Positions 22,640 through 35,540 of a DNA stretch of 64,000 bases are shown piece after piece. The translations under genes and the position numbers were made by a program. This DNA comes from Suillus spraguei (taxonomy: Eukaryota > Basidiomycota > Agaricomycetes > Boletales > Suillaceae). Positions within the stretch are counted from its first letter, which is position 1. Each line of letters begins with the position of its first letter. The stretch covers positions 124,001-188,000 of the forward strand of contig JABCPU010000077.1 of assembly GCA_016800925.1 (NCBI GenBank), read 5' to 3'. The notes under the pieces were generated by a model, which saw nothing but the letters and a program-made list of their open reading frames with translations, was not told the DNA's origin and searched no databases.

Positions 22640-24065
22640 AGTGTTACATCTGCTTTGCAATGTGAGATTCAAGAAGTGCCTTAACATAAGACCAGCATGC
22701 TGGAGGTGGGCTCTGCACGTAAATCTCCACTGCCCACTCATTGCTTGTGAACATGAGGAGCAACTAACCCTGCTTCTCTGCAGACACTCCAGCATCTGCA
22801 GACTGCATAATTGCCATAGCACGCTCAAGGGCAGTCAAGGAAGGAGGAGGGGAGGGAGAGGCATAGGCACAGGTTGGGCTGTGGTGACAGCCTTCTCAAG
22901 AATGTTGCCAATGCAGTTGATGGGGCCTTGCATTCCAACAACTGCAGTGGCAGGTGTGAGCTTTGACCCTTGAGTTGCACTGGTCATCATTGAGGCCGCA
23001 CTATCAAAACAGCATGCAGACTGGGCCTTCTTTGCAGCAGATGGTACTGATACCAGCGTGGTGGACGCCAAGGTACCAGAAAGTGATGGATGAGTAGATA
23101 TCATGGATTCCCTGTCAAATAACGCATCATCGTGTGTGCATTTGCTGGTGTCAATACTAGATCCAGTAGTGGAAGGAGGCACAACAGGCAAATGGGGGGA
23201 AGTGAAGGTGGAAGGAGGCACAGCAGGCAAACAGGGGGAAGTGAAGGTGGCAGCAGGAGGATCCATATTGGAGTTGGCAGCAGGAGGGTTCATACTAGAG
23301 CTGGCAGCTGATGTGATGGAAGTTGTGACCGCAGCAGTAATGATATCCTGAGTGCCAGGCTCAGGACCATCATCAACAAGTACCGGAGCTTAGCTGCAGC
23401 TGGATGAGATGCGTGGCTGCCCTGGGCACCGATGCCATGCAGTAGGATCTCAGCTACCTTATCATAGAACACCCACCCACTGTTGGCAAACTGCCGCAAT
23501 GAGCTGTGGGATGCCTGTGAAGTGTTAGATCATGATGACTTTGGATAGGGGTGACATATGCTTGATCCGACATAGCTATTGAATACCTCCAGCACAGCTG
23601 CTCCTTCAATTCCAGTGGCCTCGACATTGTCCCAATGAGCTCCTGAGACATTACAGTAGTTTTGGATCTCTCAATATGTTGCTTTGAGCTAGTATAGGGG
23701 TGATTATTAGTAGAACAGCAGTTAGAGAACTTCATGGCACTCACTGAGTTCCATTTATTTCTACAGCATTTACTTGTCTTTGGAGGGCCTGCAGTAAGTA
23801 TGTCAGCTGCTGCAAGGGCATTTTCTGCTGATGTAAAGGTAGAGGTCTTGAAATTCCTGCCATCACCTGCCTTGGAGATGTTGTTGAGGAGATGGGCAAG
23901 AAGGGCATTGGTCTCTGCTGTATTCCACTGTGCCTTTGCTTCACCTGGGGTAGTGGTAGATGGTTCAGTAGCCATAAGGACAGTAATAAATTGGCCACAG
24001 ATAGATATAGCAGTGATGACCGATGAGTAGATCACCTTGTGGAGGTGAGGATTGATCCAATCCAT
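22640..24065 (-). pseudogene. Myb/SANT-like DNA-binding protein of the Harbinger element
   Basis: The companion gene of Harbinger elements, which helps bring transposase to the terminal repeats. The Myb/SANT-like domain starts near 23960 with AQWNTAETNALLAHLL and continues with GDGRNFKTSTFTSA and GPPKTSKCCRNKWNS. A Pro/Ser/Thr-rich linker lies at 22835-23293, and a C-terminal segment like TSNEWAVEIYVQSPP is near 22720. Pieces lie in different frames, with a stop inside the C-terminal part, so the gene is broken or has unresolved introns. It is convergent with the transposase and lies inside the same terminal repeats. Confidence 0.7.
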
Positions 24066-24097
24066 CTTGGGTGCTGGTCAGTAGGTGAGGAAGGTTC

Positions 24098-24197
24098 GAG
24101 CTCCGCCTTGTTTCTGCTTGGCCGAGAGAACGTGCCGAGAGAACTCATTTTGAGATGTTGGCAAATACGCCCCAACATCGAGTTGCCGAACTGACTC
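24098..24197 (-). repeat. right terminal inverted repeat of Harbinger element
   Basis: 100 bp, the reverse-complement partner of 19423-19520. It retains CpG sites that the left copy has lost. Confidence 0.85.
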
Positions 24198-25370
24198 GTA
24201 GTATGTGTCTACAAAATCATGGAACAGATTTTGCTAATTCTAATTTGAAGTAAAGTTACGAGCCGAAATCATGCATTCTGGCCTCAAGTCACGTGATGAA
24301 CCGGTGTATGAACGAGGTCTATCTTATGTCCCGCCGTGTAACCGTATTATGATGTATGCCAGGCACATATTGACCTTTCGACGGTCCACGTCAAGAGTCA
24401 GTCGAGATTCTCTACTTAGTAGTATCTGAAAATTCCAGAAAGTCGCTGTACAACGAACTCATGGGCTTGGATTGAGATTCTGAATCGATGACCTTGTATT
24501 TGTGACGGTACTTGACCGTCGAAGCAATTGTGTATATCATATATCCAATGATTCTGCATATCTTGCTGCCAGTTGTGCCAAGTCGGACCAGCCGGGAAAT
24601 GTACGACACGATGAGCAGGTAGGAGTTCCCTCTTCCGGGTCTGAGGAAAGACGCCAGGGCCCGACTTCTTGAGATTAGTATGAGTATGCTGTCTAGGCCC
24701 TTGTTCTCTTTGTTTATCCTGACTTTGGCTGCAGTCATAGTTGCGCTTGCGTGGTTTTCTTCACCAGCTGACCCATGTACACAGGTGATTCACACAGGCT
24801 TCATGGCTGCAGCCACAAGCGTCGTACTCGTCGAAGAACCATTAATCGAGAGCGGGAAATATGGACAATTGGATCATGACCGCATGTCATCAGATGAGAT
24901 CTACGGCAGAGATGAGTGTGTCCTCATACTAGCTGTGATAACAACCAAGCGAGATCGAACTGTACTGTTGAAGCTATGAGCATACGCATCCACCTCGATC
25001 ATGTAGAATAACAATAAAAGATCGCAGAACACAAGGATAGAGTACAAGTTACCTTTGAGCTAGGTGATGTTTGAGTACTTAATTTGAAAGAATGTTGAAT
25101 GCACGAACTTGCAAAATAAAGATAGCCTGAGTGGATAACGGCCGCTCTACCTCCGCGAATGAAGCAAAAGACGAACAAGCAATGTAGATCGCGGACGAAA
25201 CGAGTGGAAGATACTGAGGAATTGGCGTGAGCCAGACTTGCGCCGCGAAAGCTGCGAAACTTCGAAAGGCCTCACTGGTATCGGTCACGTGTTTGACGCG
25301 ACTTGCACAGAAATTTAAAACACCTTTGTTGCACTCTATTACGCGCTGCGGCTCATTGTTACTCAACGTT
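24198..25370. other. region between Harbinger element and separase gene
   Basis: The only open frame of note is on the minus strand at 24412-24738 (108 codons from ATG). Its composition is protein-like, with a basic N-terminus and a hydrophobic middle, but it has no recognised domain. It could be the end of a small gene or chance. The rest probably includes the separase promoter. No other structure was seen. Confidence 0.3.
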
Positions 25371-28300
25371 ATGCCCACAATGGCTTCCTCTCGCAAAGTA
25401 ACTGTACCCTCAAGAAGCTCGAAGCCTAAGACTGCTGTCCCATCCCCCCATGAACTCGTTGAAAAGCCAGGGGATGGGCGAACCACCTTTAAAGCGAAGG
25501 GAAAGCAGAAGGCGAAAGACGAGTCTCCGGAACAACAAAAAAATTCTGCGATGATTGACGTAAACGCATCCCTACAGACGTTATCATCAGTAGCACAATC
25601 CGGTTGGAAGGCAAATTTGGAGGAGGGGAAAACGAAATCGAGCGCGCTCAGTAAGGTGTCAGCTGCTGTCTCTCGGGCAAACGAGGCTTTGTCATGCCTT
25701 CGTGTCCTATGTCCGGATGACCTTAACATAGAGCGGGCCGCGTCCAGCATGATGAACAAGCTGCTTGTGTTGGAGATGGTGCGTGTTAAATGAATTCTCC
25801 TGCGAGATCAACTCAACCGTGAAGTAGCACGATACTGCCCTTCCTTTCCTCGGTGATATGCATGCTCGTCTACTTACTTTGCTTGGAGTACCCGATACTA
25901 AGGCATCAACCCACTCTGCCCCTACTTCAAAGTCGTCAGTTCGCCTGCTTTCCCTCCCGCTGCCAACGATACCGCCACCAGAAGACGCTGTTCTCCTCAC
26001 TCTTATCTCAACGTATCTAATGCACGCAATAATTTCCTTCACACATATCGCAATGTCTTCCTCACCATCGACTATTACCATCCTGGACTCGTTCTCCACA
26101 GCTCTGGTAGAATCCGGCACGCTCTTGACATGGATGCCTTATTGTATATCCTTGCCTCGCAAGCACATAGACACTACACTCACACGGGCATATACTGTAC
26201 TGACCAAATCATGCTCCTCAATGTCTGCGAACTCGCGCGCGACCTTCCTCATCCGTGTGTATGCACTCAAGTGCCTTCTATGCACGAGCCCTGGAACCGT
26301 TCAGCCAAACACATTCTGGGATCAAATCCAGAAGTCCTGCACAGGTTACATCAGATCCTTTTCTTCCATGTCAGAAGCAGATGAACTCTCCGTCGCAATG
26401 TTTGTGTCAGAGTCTCTCGGCGAGGTTGTACAGATTGCACAGTCCAAACCATCGTTCGTGGAGGGAAAATCGTTTGTCCTGCTCTGTGAGACGTGGACAA
26501 GTTTTGCGAAGCGCGTGCGTCATAGTCATTAAAATACCGATATAACATAGTACTAATCTACTGAATAGAGCAACGATCTGCGCACCCTTGATCGCATAAC
26601 AGACCTGATGAGTCCGGGATCTTCACATTGTTCGTTGACCGAGGTCGATGGCCTAGCCAACAATCTCAGTAAACTCGACATCTCTGCTTCTTCGCCCCAG
26701 GACAAGGACACTGCTCTTATCGAGTGCGCGAGAGCTTTGGCAGTATTAACTAAAGTCACTGCATGCTTGGATGGAAATTCCGGTCAGTTTTATTCCTTTA
26801 TCTTTACAATTTCTGACAAATCTATTTGCAGACAAAACAGATGATCTCTCCAAACGCGTTCACGAAGCAGCGAAGGTTCTCCCTGGTTTGGGGGGTCTTT
26901 TATGCCTCTTGACAGAACCGAATGATGAGCTGCACCGTGCGCGGGGGAAGCTCCAACGTACCCTAGAGAGACTCAGACGAGCTTGCATCAAGGTCCTGGA
27001 TGGAGAGGCGAAGGTCCAAAGTCACGTAATAACCCCTCTGCTAATGGCAATCTCCACTGCCCTGGAAGGCGTGTTCAAGCAGGTAAGCTTCAACTTAACC
27101 CATGTACGAAGGAAATGACAGTTGTCGTCACAGAACCCAAGTAAGGACATCTTGACAGCATCCCTCGATTCACTATTTACCCTCGCGCGTATTCGGCTTA
27201 AGTGCAATGATCCTGACACTTATACGCCCACTCTCAACCTCCTCAACCATACCATTGTCCTTCTGAATTCCACCCCCGACCATGTGAATGCCATCCCAGC
27301 TTCCGCACGTGCCAACTATGTCCGCTGTATCTCCGGAGCCTACCACAATCTGGCTGGCACGCTATATCAAAGCTCCAAGTACGGGGGCGCGGTGCGTTTT
27401 TTGAAGGAAGGATGTTCACTTGGTGCACGGGCACTTAATATGCGAGCGGGTGTTATGCAGGACGACACAGAAGATGGCGAACGGGACGAAGGGTGGAAAC
27501 AACTCGAAGAACAGATGTTTCGAAGGTGGGAGCTTCTTGCGGTGTGCTATTCCAAGATGGGGGACCGGAAGGTAAACATTTTACATTACTTATTTACATG
27601 GCGCGGAACGCTAATATCTCTGGGCGCTTTCAGCTTGCGTGTGACGCGTTTGTGGAGAGCATAAAAGTCTTTCCGTATGGCTCATCCAGTCTGGAGCAGC
27701 TGGCTAGGTCAGCAACATTGACGAATGCTTTCAGCGCGAATGCCAGCACAAAGCAGCTTGGTGGAATAATCGACAGACTAACGTACGCAGCGACATGCGA
27801 ACTTTTTCTCCCCATAAGTGAAGTCAGCCTTCATACCCCACTGAAGTTGGGCGTGATTAGTGATGAGGTCCTAGGCCTGCTGCTCGAGCGTCAGATTTCG
27901 ACTCTCGAACCTTGCCTTCGGAAGGATGGTGTGCAGACTATCGTGCGCGGATTGTTGCGAGATGCTCTATCGGTATACAAGGCGAGCGCTCTTCCATTAC
28001 GTAGGGCTAGAGTCCTCTTGAAGTGCATGGAGCTCTTATGGAAGGACGGGCATGCCGACGATGGAGAGACTTGCTGGAGCGCAGAGCACCTGGGTGAAGA
28101 AGTTTTAAACCTGCTCACTGTCGAGGTATTTCTTTGCCTCGTTTCTACCTTTAGATGTTATAACTTCTTCTTTCCAGGACCTTGGGCACGACTCCGCCTT
28201 TGTAGCATTCCGCTTACAGTACACTGTAGCGGTTCATCTTTGGTTGAGCCTCTTCGCATATCGTAGCGCAGGGTCACCAATGACTTCGACCGTGTCATAC

Positions 28301-31300
28301 CATGTAGAGAAGGCATGCAACATCCTGCATGGACTTATTTCTAACTCTTCGACTGAGATGGATCCGAAGACGAAGCGATCGCCTGCACATGCAAAGAAGT
28401 CGCATAAGGATACGATGAAGTCGACAAGAGCTGTGAGCGTACGTACGGCGAACAAGGCCAGAATGCGGAGTCCTGTTACACCACGTTCGCGTAAACGTTT
28501 GTTTTTGGAATCGCTTGCTAGTTTATTACCTGACAATGTTCCACGAGCAGCTCTGGAGAATGTGTTGAATGTCATTCAAAGCACGCCTCCCAAGCAGGCG
28601 GGTGCCACGATTGGTGTTCAGCCGGCGGTGATTTTATTTGACCTCGAGACAGTCGTCGGTCAACTTCGTAAGTTTTGTCAGAATCTTTTACCGAGTATTG
28701 CTCACTGATCAGGTAGAAATGAATGTCCATTTGCTTGGACTTCTGGGTCTGGTCCTACTAAAGATCAAGCTTCTGGAGGCCCTGAAGCGTATCTGCGAGC
28801 GTCAACTCCTGGTATCCGCCAATTGTGAGTACATCGTGTCTTCTAGAAGTTACTATTTTCATCTTTTTGAACAGTATACATCATCATATGTGTTGATCTC
28901 GCATCGGAGTATGTCAAATTGGGCAAAACGAAGCGAGTCAATTCCATTTTCGCCCGGAGTTCAGCAGTACTGGAATCGAGTGATGTTTCCGACGAAGTAC
29001 GTATCAGTTATTTGCTAAGATATGCAGAGATTTTGGCTCTTGGAAACAATATTCTTGGAAGGTGAAAATACTTCACGATACGAATCTTTTACTGCGACTC
29101 AACATTTGGCGCTCTAGTGCTTCCCTTTACTGTGAAGCCATGGATCTGTCGAAAGCTTCTCCTCCCGAAGATAAAGCTCTACCGACTGCTGAACGAATAA
29201 GGCTGCGTGTTGGACGGCTCGAGCGTGCAGCGATGGCTTGCAGAGTCTCTGCAGTTATCCAATACTCTAGGGTTTGTCGTTTCGGTTGTCCATCGCACAT
29301 TATTGTCTCACTAGATTTCCCAAGAACAATATAGTCGGTGCTTTAGAGTGTACGTTGCAATCGTTGCGACTGTGGAATCGTGCGGTGGACACGCTTTCTC
29401 GATTAAGCCAGCCTTCCTCCAATCCCACTAAGGCAACCGATGATTCAAATCCATTTGAAGCTACTCCTCCAGAATCCTCATCTACCAACGATACTCGATC
29501 CAATGATCACCCGAGATCATTAGGTCAGAAGCGTCTCATGGACGGGATGGAGTGGCGAATGGTTGAAGGGCTGCTTTCAACCCTGCTGACGCTCATTCAC
29601 GCCTACTTCACTCGTGGTTCTTCCCGCGAAGCTGAGTATTTTGCTCAACAGGCACAAGACCTTGCCGAATCCGTCAATGCGCCGACCATGGTTGCTCGTG
29701 CACTCATGCGCAAGGGTGAGATCCAGCTATACCAGAGGCAGCTAGATGCAGGTAGGGACAGCTTGGCCAAGGCTGCGGAGTTGCTGCAAGATCTGCCAGG
29801 TGTGGATGCAGCTGATATGAGGCGGCTGAATGGAGATTGGAATCGCTTGAATGAACAAGTCCAGGACGCCAAGGACCTCTACGAAGAGGCATCTGTGATG
29901 CTTGGGGAACTAGAAGGAATGCTGGTGTCCTTCGACGGCAGGTGACAACCGCTGCTGGCGTGCAATGTGCTTCATTTAATTAAAATTTCTAGTCGCCGTA
30001 AATCTAGCGTAACGCTTTCGCCACAAGCTACCTTAGCTACCGCCGGACAGGGAGCAATAGTCCCTACCTTGCTGTCCGATATTCTCCGCCGCCATAGTAA
30101 GGAGGATCGTTTCTAAACCCTAAATATATTGACTGGTCAACTACAGTCTGGCTACTGCGCGATGATGGAGATACTTCGATCAAGGATTTGATAGAGCGTC
30201 TTATGACTTTGCCTACCTCCCAAGATACAAAAGTCAGACTTGCTCATAGATGTCGGATTTGTTCCTAAATCTTTCACAGGGAGAAGAACATGCACTTATG
30301 GGGAAACTCACATTGCATAGCGTCTACGAGCAATTCCGCTCGGATATGTTCCTAAGCTCCTTGGCTGAATCTAGTACGTGCATTTTACCTGCCAACCCTA
30401 GAGAACTCAACATTTGTGTGCAGCGATCGCACTTCCGATGGGCATGACAAGTGACCGAGCGGTATCGCTTACGCCTTCGACCCAAGATATTTTGAGTACT
30501 CTGGACGCCGCAGAGAAATTATTTTGGGCTGACCTTGCACTTACCGCGGATCGGGGGAACGTCCCTCACGTCCGTGAAGCAACTATAAATCTCGCACTCA
30601 TTAAAGCACTTCAAACATCCCTTGGAAAAGGGGGAAAGGATGGACCCATTATTGCTGCGCGCCTTCTTGGTAAGATTATGATTTACTTAATTGAATCTGT
30701 GTTTGACGCCAGACTAGATGCGTCATCCGCAATTACCCTACGCCGTGAAATGCTAGAGGCCATTCTGAACAAGTTCCCCAGCGTCCAATTGGACGATCTT
30801 GAATGGCCCCTTATGACGCCCAGCGGTTCCCCGCTGCCTAGGAGAAGACCGTCCGATTTTCGCCGGCTGGGGTTCTCCAGCACCAAGGAAGCATCTGACA
30901 ATGACGATGGCTCGAATGCAGGCATGACGGCGTACTGGGATTCTATCCGCGAGGCGTATGCAGAGCAGACTTCAGACACTTCCTTGCTATCGACTACGGC
31001 TATGTCACAGTTTCCACCTCATTGGACAGTTGTCCACATCACCCTCACGCCTGACAAGAGTACTCTATTTATTTCCAGGCAGAATGTTTCTTCTGAGTCG
31101 TTAATGTTCTGTGTACCTCTCAAAGGACGACGCGAATCGGACGAGGACGAACACCTGACATTTGACGATGCAGTGAAGGAGCTCGCTGAGATAATCCGCT
31201 TGAGCGACCAAGGGACACGTAACGCAGTCAACGTACGAAATGATGATCCGCGAGCACGAGCTGCCTGGTGGGCGGAGCGCAATACCTTAGATAAAAGGAT

Positions 31301-32581
31301 GAAAGAGCTGCTAGAGAATATCGAATTTTGCTGGTTGGGTGCATTCAAAGTGCGTGTTCTCGTTTGACAAGTACTCTTTGACTGAGCAACGTCCGTAGAC
31401 CATTCTCAGTCCCGTCCCACCTATATCAGCCGAGCTCATCACTGACCTCCGCACCCGGCTCGAGAAGGTGTTCAAGCGCATTCTTCCTCCCCTAGATAAG
31501 AAACAGAAGCAGCCTCCTCGCCTGTCTAACGTGCTCCTTGATTGTTTCTCATCCCTGAGTCCGAAATGTCGTGAAGAAGAGCTTGAAGACTTACTTTTCT
31601 TCATCCTTGACCTGTACACATTCCACGGCATCCCAGTCGCTATCGCAGATATAGACGTAGATCAGGTAACAGTGGATCTTCGGTGTGCGCTGGAGGAGCA
31701 TGCCACCTTCAAGAGCAAGCGAGGAAAGGTGAACTCAACTTCGTTGGACGATCCCCACATGTTCCTCGTCCTGGACCACAATGTACAGGGCGTTCCTTGG
31801 GAGTCGATACCGGTCTTGAGGGGGCAGAGCGTGAGCCGCATCCCGAGCGTTTCATTCTTGCTTGATCGGGTTCGACTTGCGTCTGCTGAGAACCGGTCAG
31901 GGGGCATTGCTGATAGAACATCGGTGGATCCACGCAAGACGTTCTTCGTACTCAACCCTAGTGGAGACCTGAAAGGGACTGAGGGGCGGTTCAAACCATG
32001 GCTCGAGCAAATGCGGAGTGTAGGCTGGGAAGGAGTCATTGGACGACCGCCAAGCGAACAGCAATTCTTAGATGCACTTGCGCGGAAAGATCTGGTAGTG
32101 TAAGTGACTCTTGACTAATTGCTGCATCGTATCTTGATGACTTTTCAGGTATTTCGGGCATGGTGGAGGAGAACAATACGTGCGGTCACACAAAATCCGT
32201 CATTTGCAGCGCTGTGCAGCGACGATGCTGTGGGGGTGCTCCAGCGGGTCATTGAAGGAGATGGGTGAATTTGATAGAGTAGGCACCCCGTTCAATTACA
32301 TGCTTGCTGGATGGTACGTCACAAGCTTGTTTTGTCTACACTGCCTGCTCAACATTCATCGTGCACAGCCCTTTACTAGTGGCGAATCTTTGGGATGTAA
32401 CTGACCGTGATATTGACAAGTTCTCGCAAGCAGTCTTTGACTCGTTGAGATTGACTCCGACTCGTGGGGGGAGCAGGGTATGTCAGCAGTTACCGCAATT
32501 GCACAAGCCCGAGAGGCATGCAAACTCAAGTATCTCACTGGGGCAGCACCAGTTGTTTACGGGATTCCATTCTACCTATGA
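25371..32581 (+). CDS. ESP1: separase (separin, peptidase C50)
   Basis: Cysteine protease that cleaves the cohesin kleisin at anaphase onset. Predicted as 18 exons beginning at ATG 25371 with 17 introns of 47-63 nt, all starting GT and ending AG, coding about 2,100 residues. The long N-terminal part is helical repeat. The catalytic domain is unmistakable: YFGHGGGEQYVRSHKIR (catalytic His, exon 32149-32313), MLWGCSSGSL (catalytic Cys), then GTPFNYMLAG, CPLLVANLWDVTDRDIDKFS, and a C-terminal stretch ending VVYGIPFYL at 32581. Inferred exon lengths sum to two more than a multiple of three. The last 34 conserved residues are in a different frame from the exon before them, with the change at a run of six G (32466-32471). 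That is one missing base, either an assembly error or a real truncating mutation. All other junctions keep frame. Confidence 0.95.
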
Positions 32582-32602
32582 TTAACAATATGACACACTC
32601 AC

Positions 32603-33246
32603 GTACTGCATGCTCCATTTACGTTTTTACAAGATTATTGACGGTGCAATATCAAGCCGGACTTGAAGCCGCCGCCCCAGCCGTATATGATTGACTAGCT
32701 ATGTACAAACTACAAAAGATGCGTGGCCACGCGGTTCAAGTGGTAGCAACAAAGCGATAAAACCAGCGACAATGAAGATAGCTCCTGAAATCCATATGGA
32801 CACAGATGTTGTGAGGTTCGTGTACAGAGCAATGATCGGGGCCTGTGTGGTTAAGTTAGAGAGGGCACACACGGGTACCGTCAACGACAAGTGAACTTAC
32901 CATGATGCCAAATATTCTGTTTGCAATGGCCACGATCGCGCTACCAGTTCCACGATCTTTAGTAGGAAACAATTCGGGTGAAAGGGCATATAAGACACCA
33001 TACATGACGTTGCTCGTGTAACTATAGCCGCAATTCCAGCCAAGGAGCGCATTGGATGTGCGTGCGGTGGTGGATGCCAATATGAATGTACCTGTCAGTA
33101 CTTGACGACAAATTGAGTCAGCCGAAACATGCAACTTATCATAAGGTCTTACTGGTAAATATCGCGAGGGTACGTTGCGATATGTGATATATGTGGAACC
33201 GTCGCCAAAATCTGCCCCTCGACTGGCCAAGCTAGTGAAGAGTTAG
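32603..33246 (-). pseudogene. inverted 3' fragment of the MFS transporter gene (duplication A)
   Basis: A minus-strand copy of the last exons of the MFS gene at 37076-37846, about 97 percent identical by eye. It keeps the intron after FGIM and part of the 3' flank. About 127 bp matching 37150-37276 are missing, and small indels break the last codons. It begins 21 bp after the separase stop. With no 5' part or start it is not a gene. It is one half of a pair of inverted duplications flanking the DUF6699-MFS segment. Confidence 0.9.
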
Positions 33247-33712
33247 TCCTCTCGGCGGAGTGTCCAATCTTTTCGTTTGTGTAATTCCTCGGAATTATCG
33301 TCATAGATGTCCTCCAAGTCAACACCAATTGTGGTATTATGACACCCTACTTGATAATTTGTTGCAGAGAGTGTGTGGCACATGAATAATATTATTTTCA
33401 AAGTCCGTACAGCTCGTATCGGTGGAGTCTAAATCCCTATTTCCAACCTTGACCCTGTACACATACGGGCGTCACGGGATCATCATGTTCGGGAATCAGC
33501 AGGTACGCCACATTTTCATCCTGCTAGCTGACTTGGTTTTGTGGGAAGTCCCTCTCCCCACATAGTATAAACTTGACACACCTCCAATAACGCTTCCCAA
33601 GCTCCCGCCACCAGCGTTTCCATTACGCTTGTGTGTCAGTACTTCTCGTTGCACCGCCAGGTCGCGTAATACAAAGTAGCACAGGAATATACGGCAATTA
33701 TTGTTCACGTAT
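33247..33712. other. 466-bp spacer between two duplicated segments
   Basis: Unique sequence between duplication A and duplication B at the left side of the inverted segment. No coding pattern or terminal repeats were recognised. It may be a later insertion or original DNA at the breakpoint. Confidence 0.35.
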
Positions 33713-33986
33713 TCGTCATTGCAGTGCACACCGCTTCACCTTTATCAAGCCAGGAGGTCGCTTTATCCATATTATCATCTGTTCACACTGTCCTTGCCTT
33801 TTCTAAAGACTGGCGGCCAGCATGAACGACATATATAATGACATGCCACCCCTAGTTGACGCGAACACTCGTATGCCCCAGCCAAATATACCCCCTCCAG
33901 CAGGCGCCTCATTTATGACAGGTCATCCACCCCCACAAAACGCATTCGCTAGCCAGGGGTGGAATGCGCCTATGCCTCAGCCGTAT
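33713..33986 (+). repeat. duplication B, left copy (5' end of the DUF6699 gene)
   Basis: About 274 bp including the promoter and first 55 codons of the DUF6699 gene. It matches the reverse complement of 37847-38130 with few changes. Homology starts at GTTCACGTATTCG and ends at CAGCCGTAT. Confidence 0.9.
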
Positions 33987-34971
33987 CCTCCATTCCAGGC
34001 AGCAGCCCAAGATGAATGGGCGAGGCAGGCTCGATACTGGCAAGCGCCAGCGCCTCCATCTGTGCCAAGTCCTTATGTACCACATATGCCCATGAATCCT
34101 GAGACCGCTCAACCTGGTTTTCGCGGGCGAAGTAATAGCTTTTCTGGGTTTGGTCTTTCCAATGCACAACAACAAGCCGCGCCGTGGAGTGTGTGGGGGC
34201 AATCGATGCCCTATGACTACGCCAGATCGCCCATTCAAACATTCCCAAGCACAAGTTCACACACCCCGGCATCCGCAATCTCCACGACACGGTCATTATC
34301 TGCAACATATGCACCTCCGGATTGGCCAGGAGAGCGCCCAAGAAGCTGGAGACGCGGCTTCAAATTTAAGTCGGGCATTTCATCCCTACTATTCCGAAGT
34401 AAGTCTGTATCAAGACAACCCGATGGTAAGTTATGCTTTAATTCTCGACCTTACGAGCGATGCTGATATAGCAGCAGCATCCACCGATAGCGCCCGGCTC
34501 AACCTTGCCTCTGTCCTGCGACATGACAAATCTGTGATCCTCGATCTCCGTCGCAGTCAACACTTGCTTATAATTCGAGCTCTGGACCGCCCAGTGGTCG
34601 CAAACGACTTGATGCAGCCGAGCACGAACCCACCGACATTGTTCATGCGTCTCTATCACTCGCGCTTACCATGGTACATCGATATCATGCCGTTAACTAA
34701 TGGCTCCTACGTCACGTTGGAAGACGTGTTCGTGACTATATGCCAATTCCTTGCCGGATCGATACGCCGTGAGGATTACTACAACGATGAGCTAGATGCC
34801 CAGGACAGGGAGGAGCTTAAGCGGGCGTGGGAGTCGCGTTGTAACAACAGGAAAGAACGGATGGAGGGGGTGAAGCGGGTTGATTTTTTGCAAGAGAAGT
34901 GCATGTTTCAGGGGTTGAGTCGCGGCAAGAACGGCATGTGGCAGCTACATACAGGGAAAGCACAGTCATAG
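33822..34971 (+). CDS. DUF6699-type protein
   Basis: Two exons, 33822-34425 and 34472-34971, joined by a 46-nt intron (GTAAGT to ATAG). They give 1104 nt, an exact multiple of three, and 367 residues. The N-terminal half is Pro/Gln/Ser-rich and likely disordered. The C-terminal half matches, from memory, the DUF6699 domain common in basidiomycetes. Markers are LASVLRHDKSVILDLRR, RALDRPVVANDLMQPSTNPP, LPWYIDI, then VTLEDVFVTICQFL and a basic end with VKRVDFLQEKCMFQGLSRG. The function of the domain is unknown. The promoter and start lie inside duplication B. It is tandem with the MFS transporter gene. Confidence 0.8.
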
Positions 34972-35540
34972 AGATACAGAGGAATAGTGCGAGGACCCTA
35001 CATATCATAGGTTCTGGCGGGCCGCACTGATTTCATTTTTTGTAGTATCATCATCGCTGGCGATATTGCCGCTCCCTACTTCTTTGTTTTCACAGTCCGC
35101 ATGGCGGAGTCTAGAAAATACCCAATCAGCGTTGCCTGCTCGCGTTCCTGAATCCTGCATGCGCGAGACATAGTGTGAGTCCGACTTTTAAAAAGCCCGG
35201 ATCACAATGGCTCCACTAGGTATCGAGTCAGAACGTCGCTGTTCAGATAACAAGGTCCATTAGGCATCGCATTACTCGACTGAGTTCCCACTAATCCGAG
35301 ACTCGCGGATTCCGATGCACGCCTCATGATCCTATGGATCACGTGTATGAATACACACAAGCTCTCAGGCTTGGCATGATCTATATATGACGCAGTCGTG
35401 ATGCAACTTTCTTCAACAGGCTGATTGTGTTGGGGAAATTAGGTGGGTCTCATGCCAATACGATGCTATATATAAACTGAAGAAGTATCACGCCGTAGAG
35501 ACCTCATGCGCCTGTGGTTGTCTCTTACTTTCCCTTCGTG
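34972..35540. other. intergenic region upstream of the MFS transporter
   Basis: 569 bp between the DUF6699 and MFS genes. It probably holds the 3' end of the first and the promoter of the second. No repeats or extra genes were seen. Confidence 0.4.

Larger units (their letters stand above)
19423..24197. mobile_element. PIF/Harbinger DNA transposon with two nested solo LTRs
   Basis: A two-gene Harbinger-type element bounded by terminal inverted repeats of about 100 bp (19423-19520 and 24098-24197), both starting GAGTCAGTTCGGCAACT. Flanks read TTA on the left and GTA on the right, an imperfect match to the three-base TWA target site of this superfamily. It carries a DDE transposase gene (+) and a Myb/SANT-like gene (-), the usual Harbinger pair, here convergent. 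Two solo LTRs (19730-20205 and 21731-22455), each with its own 5-bp duplication, inserted later. Subtracting them leaves an original length of about 3.56 kb. Both genes are now broken. Confidence 0.85.

Noticed and set aside
24680..24979. Plus-strand ORF with hydrophobic N-terminus as a membrane protein gene
   Set aside because: It overlaps a minus-strand frame of similar quality and has no conserved pattern; the hydrophobic stretch alone is weak.
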